A program made the translations under genes and the position numbers. 64,000 bases of DNA. Origin: Paenalcaligenes hermetiae. GTDB lineage: Bacteria; Pseudomonadota; Gammaproteobacteria; Burkholderiales; Burkholderiaceae_B. The notes beneath the pieces are model-generated. The model made no database searches and was not told where the DNA came from. It saw only the letters and a program-made list of their open reading frames with translations. Below, one piece after another: positions 51,089 to 59,081 of the stretch. How positions within the stretch are numbered: position 1 is the stretch's first letter; every line of letters starts with the position of its first letter. Location: assembly GCF_039543645.1 (NCBI RefSeq), contig NZ_BAABKD010000009.1, forward strand, positions 62,001 through 126,000, read 5' to 3'.

Positions 51089-52416
51089 TTTCCCATTGAC
51101 GCTGGGCTCCCCTTTACACTCGGGTCTGTGGCCTCAGCCACAGGCTCACTCTCTTCTTCGATGACCGGATCATGCGAAATATCACTCGTAATGTCCACGC
51201 GTGGGTCTAATGCCGCTGCCGCCGCAGAAGGTACACTGGCCATGGGCACAAACTCGGTGGGCGCATCCTGACTTAAGTGATCGCCCGTTACTTTTTGTGG
51301 ACGAATCAATCCAACTAAAAGAGCACCACAGGCCGCCACAAAAATAAAATAGAAATGGCTACCCCATCTGTCCATTAAAATCCCAACCAACAGCGGCCCT
51401 ACACATGCCCCAACCCCATACACCATATATAAAATAGCGCTTAGCCCCACACGACGGTCAGGGTCTACGTTATCATTGGCAAAAGCGGCACCTAATGGGT
51501 AAAGCGTAAACTGCAACACCCCAAAAGCGGCAGAAAAAACCAACAACCACGTATAGGAAAAACTTAGCCAACCAACTAAAGGCAAAGCCAGTAAAAACAA
51601 ACAGAGTGCGTTGATCCGAATGGTCAACACCCGACCTAAGCGGTCAGCAAGCCAACCGATAGGCCACTGAGCCAACACCCCCGCCGCCACCGATACCGCC
51701 ACAAAAACCGCCACTTGCTCACTGTTTAAATCGGCACGCAAACCATAAACCGGAGCCAGTGCATAAAAAGCTCCTGTCACCATCCCCGCAATCAATAGCA
51801 CAATAATCGATAACGGGACGCGCTCCACATAATATTTGGCGTTAATGGGTGCTGGTACTTGTAAAGCCGGGTGCAAACGACGCGTCAATGCCACCGGCAC
51901 CAAACTCATCACAGAACAAATTGCCACAAAAACCAACGGCTCATAATTCATTTGTGGAAAATAGGTTAAAGCAATTTGCCCTAATACCGTACCTAAACTG
52001 GTCATTACCATATAAAAAGCAAAAACCGTCCCACGTTGCTCGTTTTCTGTTTGCTCATTGAGCCAACTTTCCAAGCCCATAAACTGCGTCACCATGGCGG
52101 CACCGGCAAAAAAACGCAGCACTAACCAGATCCACAGATTATCCACAAGAATTTGAATTAAAACCGCTGCCGTCACAAACGCCGCACTGGCGGCATAAGC
52201 CCGTATATGCCCAATACCTAAAATGAGCTTATGACCTACCCGCGCCCCTACGACTAGACCTAAATAAAATATGGCTAATAATGCTCCCACCCAAATTTCT
52301 GATACGGAAAGCTGCGTTAAACGCACCCCCATATAGGTATTAAACAAACCTGAACCAGTCAGTAGCACTAGGGCTGCCAAATACAAAGAGAAAAAAGCAC
52401 CGATCGTATTAAACAT
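51085..52416 (-). CDS. MFS transporter (YcaD-like)
   Basis: A 443-residue protein with 12 predicted helices in residues 1 to about 378. The loop after helix two (GARVGHKLILGIGH) and WLADRLGRVLTIRINA match the major facilitator pattern. A cytosolic tail of about 60 residues, rich in acidic and proline residues, follows the last helix. The substrate is not identifiable. A DNA gap of 216 bp to moaC holds the divergent promoters; only TATAAT at 52573-52578 stands out there. Confidence 0.87.
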   Translation of the reverse strand: MFNTIGAFFSLYLAALVLLTGSGLFNTYMGVRLTQLSVSEIWVGALLAIFYLGLVVGARVGHKLILGIGHIRAYAASAAFVTAAVLIQILVDNLWIWLVLRFFAGAAMVTQFMGLESWLNEQTENEQRGTVFAFYMVMTSLGTVLGQIALTYFPQMNYEPLVFVAICSVMSLVPVALTRRLHPALQVPAPINAKYYVERVPLSIIVLLIAGMVTGAFYALAPVYGLRADLNSEQVAVFVAVSVAAGVLAQWPIGWLADRLGRVLTIRINALCLFLLALPLVGWLSFSYTWLLVFSAAFGVLQFTLYPLGAAFANDNVDPDRRVGLSAILYMVYGVGACVGPLLVGILMDRWGSHFYFIFVAACGALLVGLIRPQKVTGDHLSQDAPTEFVPMASVPSAAAAALDPRVDITSDISHDPVIEEESEPVAEATDPSVKGSPASMGN

Positions 52417-52632
52417 GGAAATAAAAAAGCAGCGGGTTAAAAAATACGCCTAAGCCAGTCGGCCTAAGCAATGATTCATTGTAGGCAAAAGGCACAGCTC
52501 TCGGGAAAAATTTGTCTATTTTTCAATCTTTTACTTCAATTGGGTTTTAGCAACGATTTTCAGCAAGCTGGCTATAATAGAGTTCTACTCTTTAACCCTG
52601 CGAGCTTAGCTCGTTTCAACAATGAGAAACCT

Positions 52633-53139
52633 ATGGGTTTTACACATCCCGACTCAGATCTTAGCTTGACGCATTTGGACGCCAGCGGCCAGGTTCGCAT
52701 GGTGGATGTCAGCCACAAAAATCGCAGCGCCCGTGAAGCCATTGCCGCTAGCACCGTACGGTTAAGTGCCGACGCCTTTGCCTTATTAACAGCTCAAGCC
52801 AATGCCAAAGGCGAGGTCTTAAATACCGCTCGCATTGCGGGGATTCAAGCCGCCAAACGCTGTGCAGAGCTAATCCCCCTATGCCATACACTTGCCTTGG
52901 ACTTTGTTGGCATTGATTTTGAATTAGATAGCCAACAACACCTGGTACATATCCAAGCCACCTGTCGCTGCTCCTATACGACTGGCGTAGAAATGGAGGC
53001 CATGACCGCAGCTAGTGTGGCGGCGCTCACTATTTACGATATGTGCAAAGCTGCCGACAAAGGCATTGTGATTGAAAATACACGCTTGCTACGCAAATCA
53101 GGTGGCAAATCCGGCGTGTGGCAAGCCACTGAGCGTTGA
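52633..53139 (+). CDS. moaC: Cyclic pyranopterin monophosphate synthase MoaC
   Basis: Second enzyme of molybdenum cofactor synthesis, acting with MoaA. From ATG 52633 the product is 168 residues, the family size, starting before THLDASGQVRMVDVSHK. Landmarks are AAKRCAELIPLCH near residue 75 and GVEMEAMTAASVAALTIYDMCKA near residue 120. The frame is open upstream to 52471 but that part does not align with MoaC. It is first gene of moaC-D-E-B-moeA. Confidence 0.95.
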   Translation: MGFTHPDSDLSLTHLDASGQVRMVDVSHKNRSAREAIAASTVRLSADAFALLTAQANAKGEVLNTARIAGIQAAKRCAELIPLCHTLALDFVGIDFELDSQQHLVHIQATCRCSYTTGVEMEAMTAASVAALTIYDMCKAADKGIVIENTRLLRKSGGKSGVWQATER

Positions 53140-53163
53140 TTGTTTTTTACCTCAAGGATACGT

Positions 53164-53412
53164 ATGTCCAGCATTACTGTTTTGTATTTTGCCCAAGTCG
53201 CTGAGCTGACGCAGCAGCGTCAAGAAAGCTGGGAAATAGCCGCCCCTACATCAGTCAGTACTTGGCTAACACAACTGGTAGAACGCTACCCCGCCCTAGC
53301 GCCCATGCAGGAACGGCTTAAGGTCGCCGTTAACCAGTATCACGTTAACCACGACGCCATCATCACACCAGGAGACGAAGTCGCGGTTTTTGAGCCAGTC
53401 ACAGGGGGGTAA
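53164..53412 (+). CDS. moaD: Molybdopterin synthase sulfur carrier subunit MoaD
   Basis: A ubiquitin-fold protein of 82 residues ending in the VTGG motif whose terminal glycine carries the thiocarboxylate for molybdopterin synthesis. ATG 53164 has AAGGA about 5 nt upstream; an earlier in-frame codon at 53140 lacks one. It lies 24 bp after moaC and 4 bp before moaE. Its activating enzyme (MoeB type) is not in the window. Confidence 0.93.
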   Translation: MSSITVLYFAQVAELTQQRQESWEIAAPTSVSTWLTQLVERYPALAPMQERLKVAVNQYHVNHDAIITPGDEVAVFEPVTGG

Positions 53413-53416
53413 GAAT

Positions 53417-53881
53417 ATGGTAACGGTCCAAGAACATGACTTTAATGTTAGTGATCTTATCGAGCGCTTACATCAAAAGCACGCCGGACAAAATGGCGCG
53501 CTATTAAGTTTCATTGGCTATGTACGCGATTTTAACCCCGATGCCCCCACCGAAACGTTGTTTTTAGAACACTACCCTGGTATGTGTGAGCGCGAAATCA
53601 CAGATATCTGTGAATACGCTAAACAACGTTGGGATATTTTAGACTACTGTGTGGTGCATCGCGTAGGCGAACTACACCTAGGCGAACAAATTGTCTTTGT
53701 AGGGGTATGCAGTATCCACCGAGGCGATGCTTTTGCTGCGGGTGAATACATTATCGATGCCCTCAAAACGCGCGCCCCTTTTTGGAAACGCGAAACTTTA
53801 CAATCCGGTGAAAAATTCTGGGTACAGCAGCGTGACAGTGACGTAACCAAAACAGCACAATGGGAGCAACAACATGACTAG
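53417..53881 (+). CDS. moaE: Molybdopterin synthase catalytic subunit MoaE
   Basis: It converts cyclic pyranopterin monophosphate to molybdopterin with MoaD. The 154-residue product from ATG 53417 contains GALLSFIGYVRDFN near residue 34, LEHYPGMCEREI near residue 54, and the catalytic lysine region DALKTRAPFWKRE near residue 116. Its final 8 bases overlap moaB. Confidence 0.95.
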   Translation: MVTVQEHDFNVSDLIERLHQKHAGQNGALLSFIGYVRDFNPDAPTETLFLEHYPGMCEREITDICEYAKQRWDILDYCVVHRVGELHLGEQIVFVGVCSIHRGDAFAAGEYIIDALKTRAPFWKRETLQSGEKFWVQQRDSDVTKTAQWEQQHD

Positions 53882-54371
53882 TTTACACTGTGCGGTGTTA
53901 ACGGTATCCAACACCCGTACAGCCGCTAATGATACATCTGGTGATTATTTGGTTGATCAACTACAACGAGCCGGCCACAAATGCATTGAACGCGCTATTT
54001 GCCCCACCAATATTTACGAATTGCGCAAAATCATTAGTCAATGGATTGCTGACCCAAACATCCACGTTATCCTAACTAACGGGGGGACTGGCTTTGGTCC
54101 ACAAAAAAACACCATTGCGGCCATTGAGCCCCTATTAGACCAAACTGTAACGGGTTTTGGTGAATTATTCCGCCAGCTCTCCTATCAAGACATTGGTAGC
54201 TCTGCCATCCAATCCAATGCGCTCGCAGGCTTAGCCAACCAGACCATTATTTTCAGTATTCCTGGTTCGACCAACGCTTGTCGCTTGGCTTGGACGCGCA
54301 TTATCCGGGAGCAGCTCAATAGCCAGCACAAACCCTGCAATTTTGCTGATCACTGCGCCACTAAATCCTAA
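53874..54371 (+). CDS. moaB: Molybdopterin biosynthesis protein MoaB
   Basis: A 165-residue MoCF-domain protein with TVSNTRTAANDTSGDYL near the start, LTNGGTGFGPQKNT near residue 64 and SIPGSTNACRLAW near residue 124. MoaB proteins are paralogues of MogA, which is encoded separately at 16.6 kb; some adenylate molybdopterin or tungstopterin. It overlaps moaE by 8 bp and lies 15 bp before moeA. Confidence 0.93.
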   Translation: MTSLHCAVLTVSNTRTAANDTSGDYLVDQLQRAGHKCIERAICPTNIYELRKIISQWIADPNIHVILTNGGTGFGPQKNTIAAIEPLLDQTVTGFGELFRQLSYQDIGSSAIQSNALAGLANQTIIFSIPGSTNACRLAWTRIIREQLNSQHKPCNFADHCATKS

Positions 54372-54386
54372 ACTCTACGAGGCATT

Positions 54387-55592
54387 ATGTTAGATTTCGA
54401 TACCGCTCAAGATCGTCTTATTCAAGCCGCAGTCCGTCCCACTCGCACGGAACGCGTTCCTATTGCGGATGCCGTTGGGCGCGTCGTCGCCACGAATGTC
54501 CTAGCGGCTATCGATATTCCCCCTGCAGACAACAGCGCCATGGATGGTTATGCGGTACGTATAGCCGATGTCACACCCGAGCAAGCATTACCCATTCAAC
54601 AACGCTGCTATGCGGGGGATGTCCCCCAAGCGCTTAAACCTGGCCATGCGATCCGCTTATTCACGGGTAGTCTTATGCCAGCGGGAGCAGATACGGTTAT
54701 TATTCAAGAAAACTGCAGTGAACAAGATGATCAAGTCACTATCCACCAGCTCCCTAAAGCCGGCGCCAATGTCCGCTACCAAGGTGAGGACATGGGCAAA
54801 GATAAAACCATTATCCTTAAAGGCAAGCGCCTAAGCAGCGGTCATGTGGCCATGCTTGCTTCGCAGGGCATCACGCATATTGACGTTTATCCTGTTCCCA
54901 AAATCGGTATTCTCACAACAGGCGATGAGCTCGCGCAACTTGGGCAGCCTTTACAAGAGGGGCAGATTTATAACTCTAACGCTCCCATGCTAGCAGTACT
55001 CATACAGCAACTCAAAGCGCAAGTCCATTTGACACTGCATGCTAAAGACACGCTAGAGGATATTCAACAAGCGCTCAGCACATTGTGCGAGAGCTGCGAT
55101 TTGGTCTTAACTGTAGGCGGGGTTTCTGTGGGAGATAAAGACTTGGTGAAACCCGCCATTGAAGGCTTAGGCGGCGAAATGCAGCTTTGGAAAGTACGGA
55201 TGAAACCCGGCAAACCGGTCGCTTTAGCGCATCTGCATAACACCCCTATTGTCGGTCTGCCGGGGAACCCGGTTTCCGCTTATGCCGTGTTTACCTTAAT
55301 GGTCTCACCTATGATCCGCGTTCTCCAAGGTCGCCGGCATGCTTTACCTCGGGTCTTTTATGGCAAGCTCGATAGCACCAAAACCTTCAAAGGCTCACGC
55401 GAAGAGTTTATTCGGGTACAGGTGCGCCCAGATGCAGATGGCTTTATGTATCTAACTCCACATGCCCAACAAGGCTCAGCGATCATTAGCTCTTTGGCTT
55501 GGGCCACCGGTTTAGCGCGTATTCCCGCCCACACCGAAATCAAAAATGGCGATACCATCGCTTATTATGATTTTAAACACTGGGGATTTTAA
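54387..55592 (+). CDS. moeA: Molybdopterin molybdenumtransferase MoeA
   Basis: It inserts molybdate into adenylated molybdopterin. The 401-residue protein shows PADNSAMDGYAVR near residue 48, FTGSLMPAGADTV near residue 92, the linker YQGEDMGK, the MoCF loop TVGGVSVGDKDLV near residue 247, and LPGNPVSAY near residue 291. It ends the moaC-moeA unit and is convergent with mobA, 8 bp apart. Confidence 0.95.
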   Translation: MLDFDTAQDRLIQAAVRPTRTERVPIADAVGRVVATNVLAAIDIPPADNSAMDGYAVRIADVTPEQALPIQQRCYAGDVPQALKPGHAIRLFTGSLMPAGADTVIIQENCSEQDDQVTIHQLPKAGANVRYQGEDMGKDKTIILKGKRLSSGHVAMLASQGITHIDVYPVPKIGILTTGDELAQLGQPLQEGQIYNSNAPMLAVLIQQLKAQVHLTLHAKDTLEDIQQALSTLCESCDLVLTVGGVSVGDKDLVKPAIEGLGGEMQLWKVRMKPGKPVALAHLHNTPIVGLPGNPVSAYAVFTLMVSPMIRVLQGRRHALPRVFYGKLDSTKTFKGSREEFIRVQVRPDADGFMYLTPHAQQGSAIISSLAWATGLARIPAHTEIKNGDTIAYYDFKHWGF

Positions 55593-55600
55593 TCGCCTGA

Positions 55601-56224
55601 TCACAACCTCGATGAAAACGCCTGCTGGCGGGCGTTTTCAAGGTCTTCCGGGGTATTAAGATTCAAAAACACAGTAGCATCAAACTGATGCATATCTACG
55701 GCTACCGCTTCTTGCTGTTGGAGCCAACCAAAAACACGACGTTGCCCCTGTTGTAAATACGTAGCCAAATGCGGCGCGCACGAGCGATGCAACAACAAAC
55801 ACAAGGGATGATCGCGCTCATGTCGCGCAAAAAAAGCGCGCTGTAATGGGTAGCGCGAGCGCGTTTGCCAAAACCGTTGTACCACCGAAAATGGTACAAA
55901 TGGGGTGTCGACCGGTAACACCATCAACCAGTCCGTGGTACAAGCAGATAAAAGCGCATATAGCCCGGCTAAAGGCCCCTGATAACCTGCAAAAATGGCT
56001 GGGTCTTGCACGACTTGTCCATAATGCGCATAGCACTGCAAGTAGCGATTCGCACTAATCAATAAAGGCTGCTGTTGGCTCAAAGGCGCCAAGGTATCGG
56101 CTACCCAAGCCACCAAAGGTTTTCCATGCAAGTCAACTAAACCTTTATCTATATTTTTACCTAAGGGCTGCAAACGGCGTGCCATACCCCCCGTCAATAT
56201 CGCCCCAGTGAGATGGTGTTGCAT
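55601..56224 (-). CDS. mobA: Molybdenum cofactor guanylyltransferase MobA
   Basis: It links GMP to molybdopterin for the bis-MGD cofactor needed by formate dehydrogenase. The 207-residue protein starts HLTGAILTGGMARRLQPLGKNIDKGLV. The nucleotide loop and DKG are preserved, but about three to four residues are extra between ARR and DKG compared with the E. coli pattern (GGKARRMGGVDKG). YQGPLAG and PVDTPFVP (metal site) follow. It overlaps moaA as TAATG. Confidence 0.9.
   Translation of the reverse strand: MQHHLTGAILTGGMARRLQPLGKNIDKGLVDLHGKPLVAWVADTLAPLSQQQPLLISANRYLQCYAHYGQVVQDPAIFAGYQGPLAGLYALLSACTTDWLMVLPVDTPFVPFSVVQRFWQTRSRYPLQRAFFARHERDHPLCLLLHRSCAPHLATYLQQGQRRVFGWLQQQEAVAVDMHQFDATVFLNLNTPEDLENARQQAFSSRL
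55614..55639. terminator. Hairpin at the 3' end of mobA facing moeA
   Basis: A perfect 9-bp stem GAAAACGCC/GGCGTTTTC with an 8-nt loop lies inside the last codons of mobA and begins 22 bp after the moeA stop. Stem ends TTTTC supply a weak T-run in both directions, so it may terminate the moaC-moeA transcript within the convergent gene. Confidence 0.5.
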
Positions 56225-57324
56225 TAACCGCCTATATAACTCATTTCAATTTTATGCATAGGCGCCAGACCTTGTCCTCGTAGCTCTGAGTAACGGTCAT
56301 GACGGCCACGCCATACCTCCATCATAAAAGCTGCGACCTCTGCATCCGAGGCTGACTGACGCAATAACTGGCGTACATCATAACCACGACTAGCAAAAAG
56401 ACAAAGGAAAAACTGCCCCTCTGGGGATAAGCGCAAGCGCGTACAATCCCCACAGAATGGATTGGATACGCTGGTAATAATACCGATTTCCCCACTGCCA
56501 TCCACATAACGATACCGATCCGCCACCTCGCCATAATAGGTGGCTTGCACTGGCTCCAGCTCGAACTCAGAGGCCAAAGTTTGGATAATCTGGGCTCCCG
56601 TCACAACCTCGGACATTTCCCAGCCATTCGTATTTCCTACATCCATGTACTCGATAAAACGAAGCGCATGGCCTCGGCCCTTAAAGTAACGCGCCATAGG
56701 TAATATTTGGTCATCATTGATGCCTTTACGTACAACCATATTCACCTTGACCGGAGCCAGCCCCACCTCTGCCGCTTTTTCTATACCAGCCAATACTCGC
56801 TCTACCGCTACCTGACTATCACTGAGCTGAGTGAAGCGCGCGCTATCTAAAGCGTCCAAGCTAACCGTTACTCTATGTAGACCGGCCTCTTTTAATGCGG
56901 CTGCCTTTTGTGCCAGCAACGTTGCATTCGTTGTCATCGCTAGCTCTATCGGATGCCCCTCTGGAGTACGCAATGCCGCTAACATCGCTACCAGCTTTTC
57001 TACATGTTTTCTTAAAAGAGGCTCGCCCCCTGTTAAGCGTATTTTTTGTACCCCCATTTGAACCGCTATTGCCGCTACCCGCGTGATTTCTTCAAAGCTC
57101 AAAAGCTCGGGTTGCGGCAAAAAAGCATGATCAGCACCGAACACCTCGCGCGGCATACAGTATGTACAGCGAAAGTTACAGCGGTCTGTAATAGAAATAC
57201 GTAAGTCTCGTAATGGTCGTTGGCGCTGATCGAAAACCCCGCCCTCGCCCTGAGACGGAATCACCGTAGGGTGTGACGGGTTTGCCTTCATGGACAAAGT
57301 AGTAGGGGCAGAGGAGTGCGTCAT
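56224..57324 (-). CDS. moaA: GTP 3',8-cyclase MoaA
   Basis: A radical-SAM enzyme performing the first step of cofactor synthesis. The 366-residue protein has TDRCNFRCTYCMP near residue 47 (SAM cluster), LTGGEPLLRK near residue 97, the second cluster cysteines in CGDCTRLRLSPEGQFFLCLF near residue 270-290, and the conserved C-terminal GG. The first 35 or so residues are a variable tail. It follows the regulator by 8 bp and overlaps mobA as TAATG. Confidence 0.96.
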   Translation of the reverse strand: MTHSSAPTTLSMKANPSHPTVIPSQGEGGVFDQRQRPLRDLRISITDRCNFRCTYCMPREVFGADHAFLPQPELLSFEEITRVAAIAVQMGVQKIRLTGGEPLLRKHVEKLVAMLAALRTPEGHPIELAMTTNATLLAQKAAALKEAGLHRVTVSLDALDSARFTQLSDSQVAVERVLAGIEKAAEVGLAPVKVNMVVRKGINDDQILPMARYFKGRGHALRFIEYMDVGNTNGWEMSEVVTGAQIIQTLASEFELEPVQATYYGEVADRYRYVDGSGEIGIITSVSNPFCGDCTRLRLSPEGQFFLCLFASRGYDVRQLLRQSASDAEVAAFMMEVWRGRHDRYSELRGQGLAPMHKIEMSYIGG

Positions 57325-57332
57325 AAAATGGA

Positions 57333-58424
57333 TTAAAGCGATACGGATAAATCTTGCTGTAGTAGCTGCTCTAAAGTGTAAATCGTTCCCATGTGCTCAG
57401 ACTCATAACCAGCAAGCTGTTGCATATAGTGTTTATAGTCAGGGCTACGTAGCACGGAAAGAAAAGACTGTATGATGGCACTATTAACCATGTCTTGGTG
57501 AAAAGCAAAGAAATACCGCTCTTGCTCTAGGGAAATAAACTCAAGGCCACAACGCCTGGCTGCCGTCTCAATACCAAACCCCACATCAGCCATACCACTG
57601 GCCACATGCGCCGCCACCGCCATATGCGTAAACTCTGTTGCCCCATAATTTAATACTAGATCAGCATCCACACCGGCATCTTCCAATAACCAACGCATTA
57701 AATAGCGTGTTCCCGAGCCGGGCTGTCTATTTACCACACGCACCTCTGGGCGAACCAAGTCCGCCATTCCTTGAATCTGTAGAGGGTTATGCGGCTGCAC
57801 AAATAAGCCGACGCGGCGACAAGCCAACAAAACAAATAAAAGTGGCTCCGATTGTAAGTAATCTTGGTACAGTCGCAGCATTGCATCTTGGTATTTTCCC
57901 GTCGGCAATTGAAATCCGGCCACATCGCATTCTTTTTTTTGTAATAAGGCTAAGGCCTCCCCTCCCGTGCGATACTGTAATGCCATCCTAAAACCCGAGG
58001 GATGATCACTTTGCCAACGCATCAAACCCTCTACAGCAAAGCCATGACTCGCGTGCAAGCGTAAAATATGCCGTTGCTGTGCATACAGCTCTTGAAGCTG
58101 TGCGTTAAGTTGCTGCGCCACCCCCTGCACATGAGGATGCAATAGCTGCTCGTGGCGGCGATACAAGACCACGATCTGTTGGGCCAGTTCCGTTAATACC
58201 GACCCCTGCCCCCGCACCGTTTGCACCAGTGTCGTTTTTAAATGTTTTTCCCCATCACGAATCATGCCCCATGCATGACGATAAGAAAGCCGACAGATTT
58301 TAGCGGCTGCCGCTAAATTTCCGACTTTTTCAATCGCCATTAAAATCTGTACTAACTGCCCCATATCATAGGGCGGCTCTGTCGCTAACTGCCAACGTAC
58401 ACTTAAATCCAGATCCGGTATCAT
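57333..58424 (-). CDS. ModE-type HTH regulator with periplasmic-binding-protein-like domain
   Basis: A 363-residue one-component regulator. Residues about 20-85 are a ModE/LysR-like winged helix (LVQILMAIEKVGNLAAAAKICRLSYRHAWGMI). After a helical linker, residues about 120-340 form a substrate-binding-protein-like domain (LRLHASHGF, NRQPGSGTRYLMRWLLEDAG, VASGMADVGFGIETAA). The tandem TOBE/MOP domains of ModE are absent. PBP-like domains of this kind are often found with molybdopterin genes. The gene leads regulator-moaA-mobA and is divergent from fdsGBA, making control of both by molybdate, formate or a cofactor precursor likely. It may correspond to FdsR described in Ralstonia, which I cannot confirm. 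Confidence 0.85.
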   Translation of the reverse strand: MIPDLDLSVRWQLATEPPYDMGQLVQILMAIEKVGNLAAAAKICRLSYRHAWGMIRDGEKHLKTTLVQTVRGQGSVLTELAQQIVVLYRRHEQLLHPHVQGVAQQLNAQLQELYAQQRHILRLHASHGFAVEGLMRWQSDHPSGFRMALQYRTGGEALALLQKKECDVAGFQLPTGKYQDAMLRLYQDYLQSEPLLFVLLACRRVGLFVQPHNPLQIQGMADLVRPEVRVVNRQPGSGTRYLMRWLLEDAGVDADLVLNYGATEFTHMAVAAHVASGMADVGFGIETAARRCGLEFISLEQERYFFAFHQDMVNSAIIQSFLSVLRSPDYKHYMQQLAGYESEHMGTIYTLEQLLQQDLSVSL

Positions 58425-58436
58425 GCTCCCCCTTTA

Positions 58437-58456
58437 ATATGTTTTAAAAAACATAT
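58437..58456. promoter_or_regulatory. 20-bp operator-like palindrome between regulator and fdsG
   Basis: Nine-base arms ATATGTTTT/AAAACATAT are exact inverted copies around a 2-bp centre. It is 12 bp upstream of the regulator start and within its probable promoter, suggesting autoregulation. A second smaller inverted repeat, ATTTAC-TTT-GTAAAT (about 58500-58514), overlaps the proposed fds promoter. Confidence 0.7.
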
Positions 58457-58486
58457 TTTTGCTAAGTTCTTGCAAGCAAGTGCTTA

Positions 58487-58515
58487 TTGATAAGTATCGA
58501 TTTACTTTGTAAATT
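58487..58515 (+). promoter_or_regulatory. Candidate fds operon promoter
   Basis: TTGATA (58487-58492) and TAAATT (58510-58515) are spaced by 17 nt. The -10 overlaps the small inverted repeat at 58500-58514. A start near 58522 would give about 68 nt of leader before the preferred fdsG ATG. Confidence 0.55.
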
Positions 58516-58589
58516 AAGTATATACCGTTAATAACAATATGTATTTAATATCATATAGGAGACAGCCTTTTTGGGCTTATATCACACCT

Positions 58590-59081
58590 ATGACCACACC
58601 TAGCGCACAAAATAACAGCACACCTGCTCACGCCTTAGCCACGGCGCTGGCAGAACATGCTCACAAAGAGGGCTCTCTTTTGCCCATTTTGCATAGCATT
58701 CAAGATCAACTGGGCTACATTCCCAACGAAATCATTCTTCCGCTCAGTCAGGCTATTCATCGTTCTCGAGCGGAAATTCATGGCGTAATTAGCTTTTATG
58801 CCCATTTTCGTACACAGCCCCCGGCCGCTCTACATCTGGCTCTCTGCCGCGCCGAAGCCTGTCAAGCTCGCGGGGCCAATGCGCTGATTGCTCATGCCCA
58901 AGAGCGCCTTGGCTGCGATTTTCACCAGCGATCTCAAACACATGATGTCCATCTTGAGCCAGCTTATTGCTTAGGGCTTTGCGCCCAAGGGCCTGCTGCG
59001 ATGCTCAATGAACAGCCGGTAGCCCACGTCACCCCTCACCATATTGATGAATGGCTCAACCAAGTAGGAGAGTCCGCATGA
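58590..59081 (+). CDS. fdsG: NAD-linked formate dehydrogenase gamma subunit FdsG
   Basis: A NuoE-like 2Fe-2S subunit passing electrons in the soluble formate dehydrogenase. From ATG 58590 the product has 163 residues. LLPILHSIQDQLGYIP and HGVISFYAHF are typical, and the cluster cysteines are in CRAEAC and CLGLC. An upstream ATG at 58539 would add 17 residues unlike the family. The AGGAGA at 58557-58562 lies within that extension, unusually far from 58590, so the true start is somewhat uncertain. It overlaps fdsB by ATGA. Confidence 0.9.
   Translation: MTTPSAQNNSTPAHALATALAEHAHKEGSLLPILHSIQDQLGYIPNEIILPLSQAIHRSRAEIHGVISFYAHFRTQPPAALHLALCRAEACQARGANALIAHAQERLGCDFHQRSQTHDVHLEPAYCLGLCAQGPAAMLNEQPVAHVTPHHIDEWLNQVGESA

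Noticed and set aside
52417..52632. Molybdenum cofactor riboswitch upstream of moaC
   Set aside because: The region is AT-rich and I could not recognise the conserved multi-helix core; only a TATAAT stands out.
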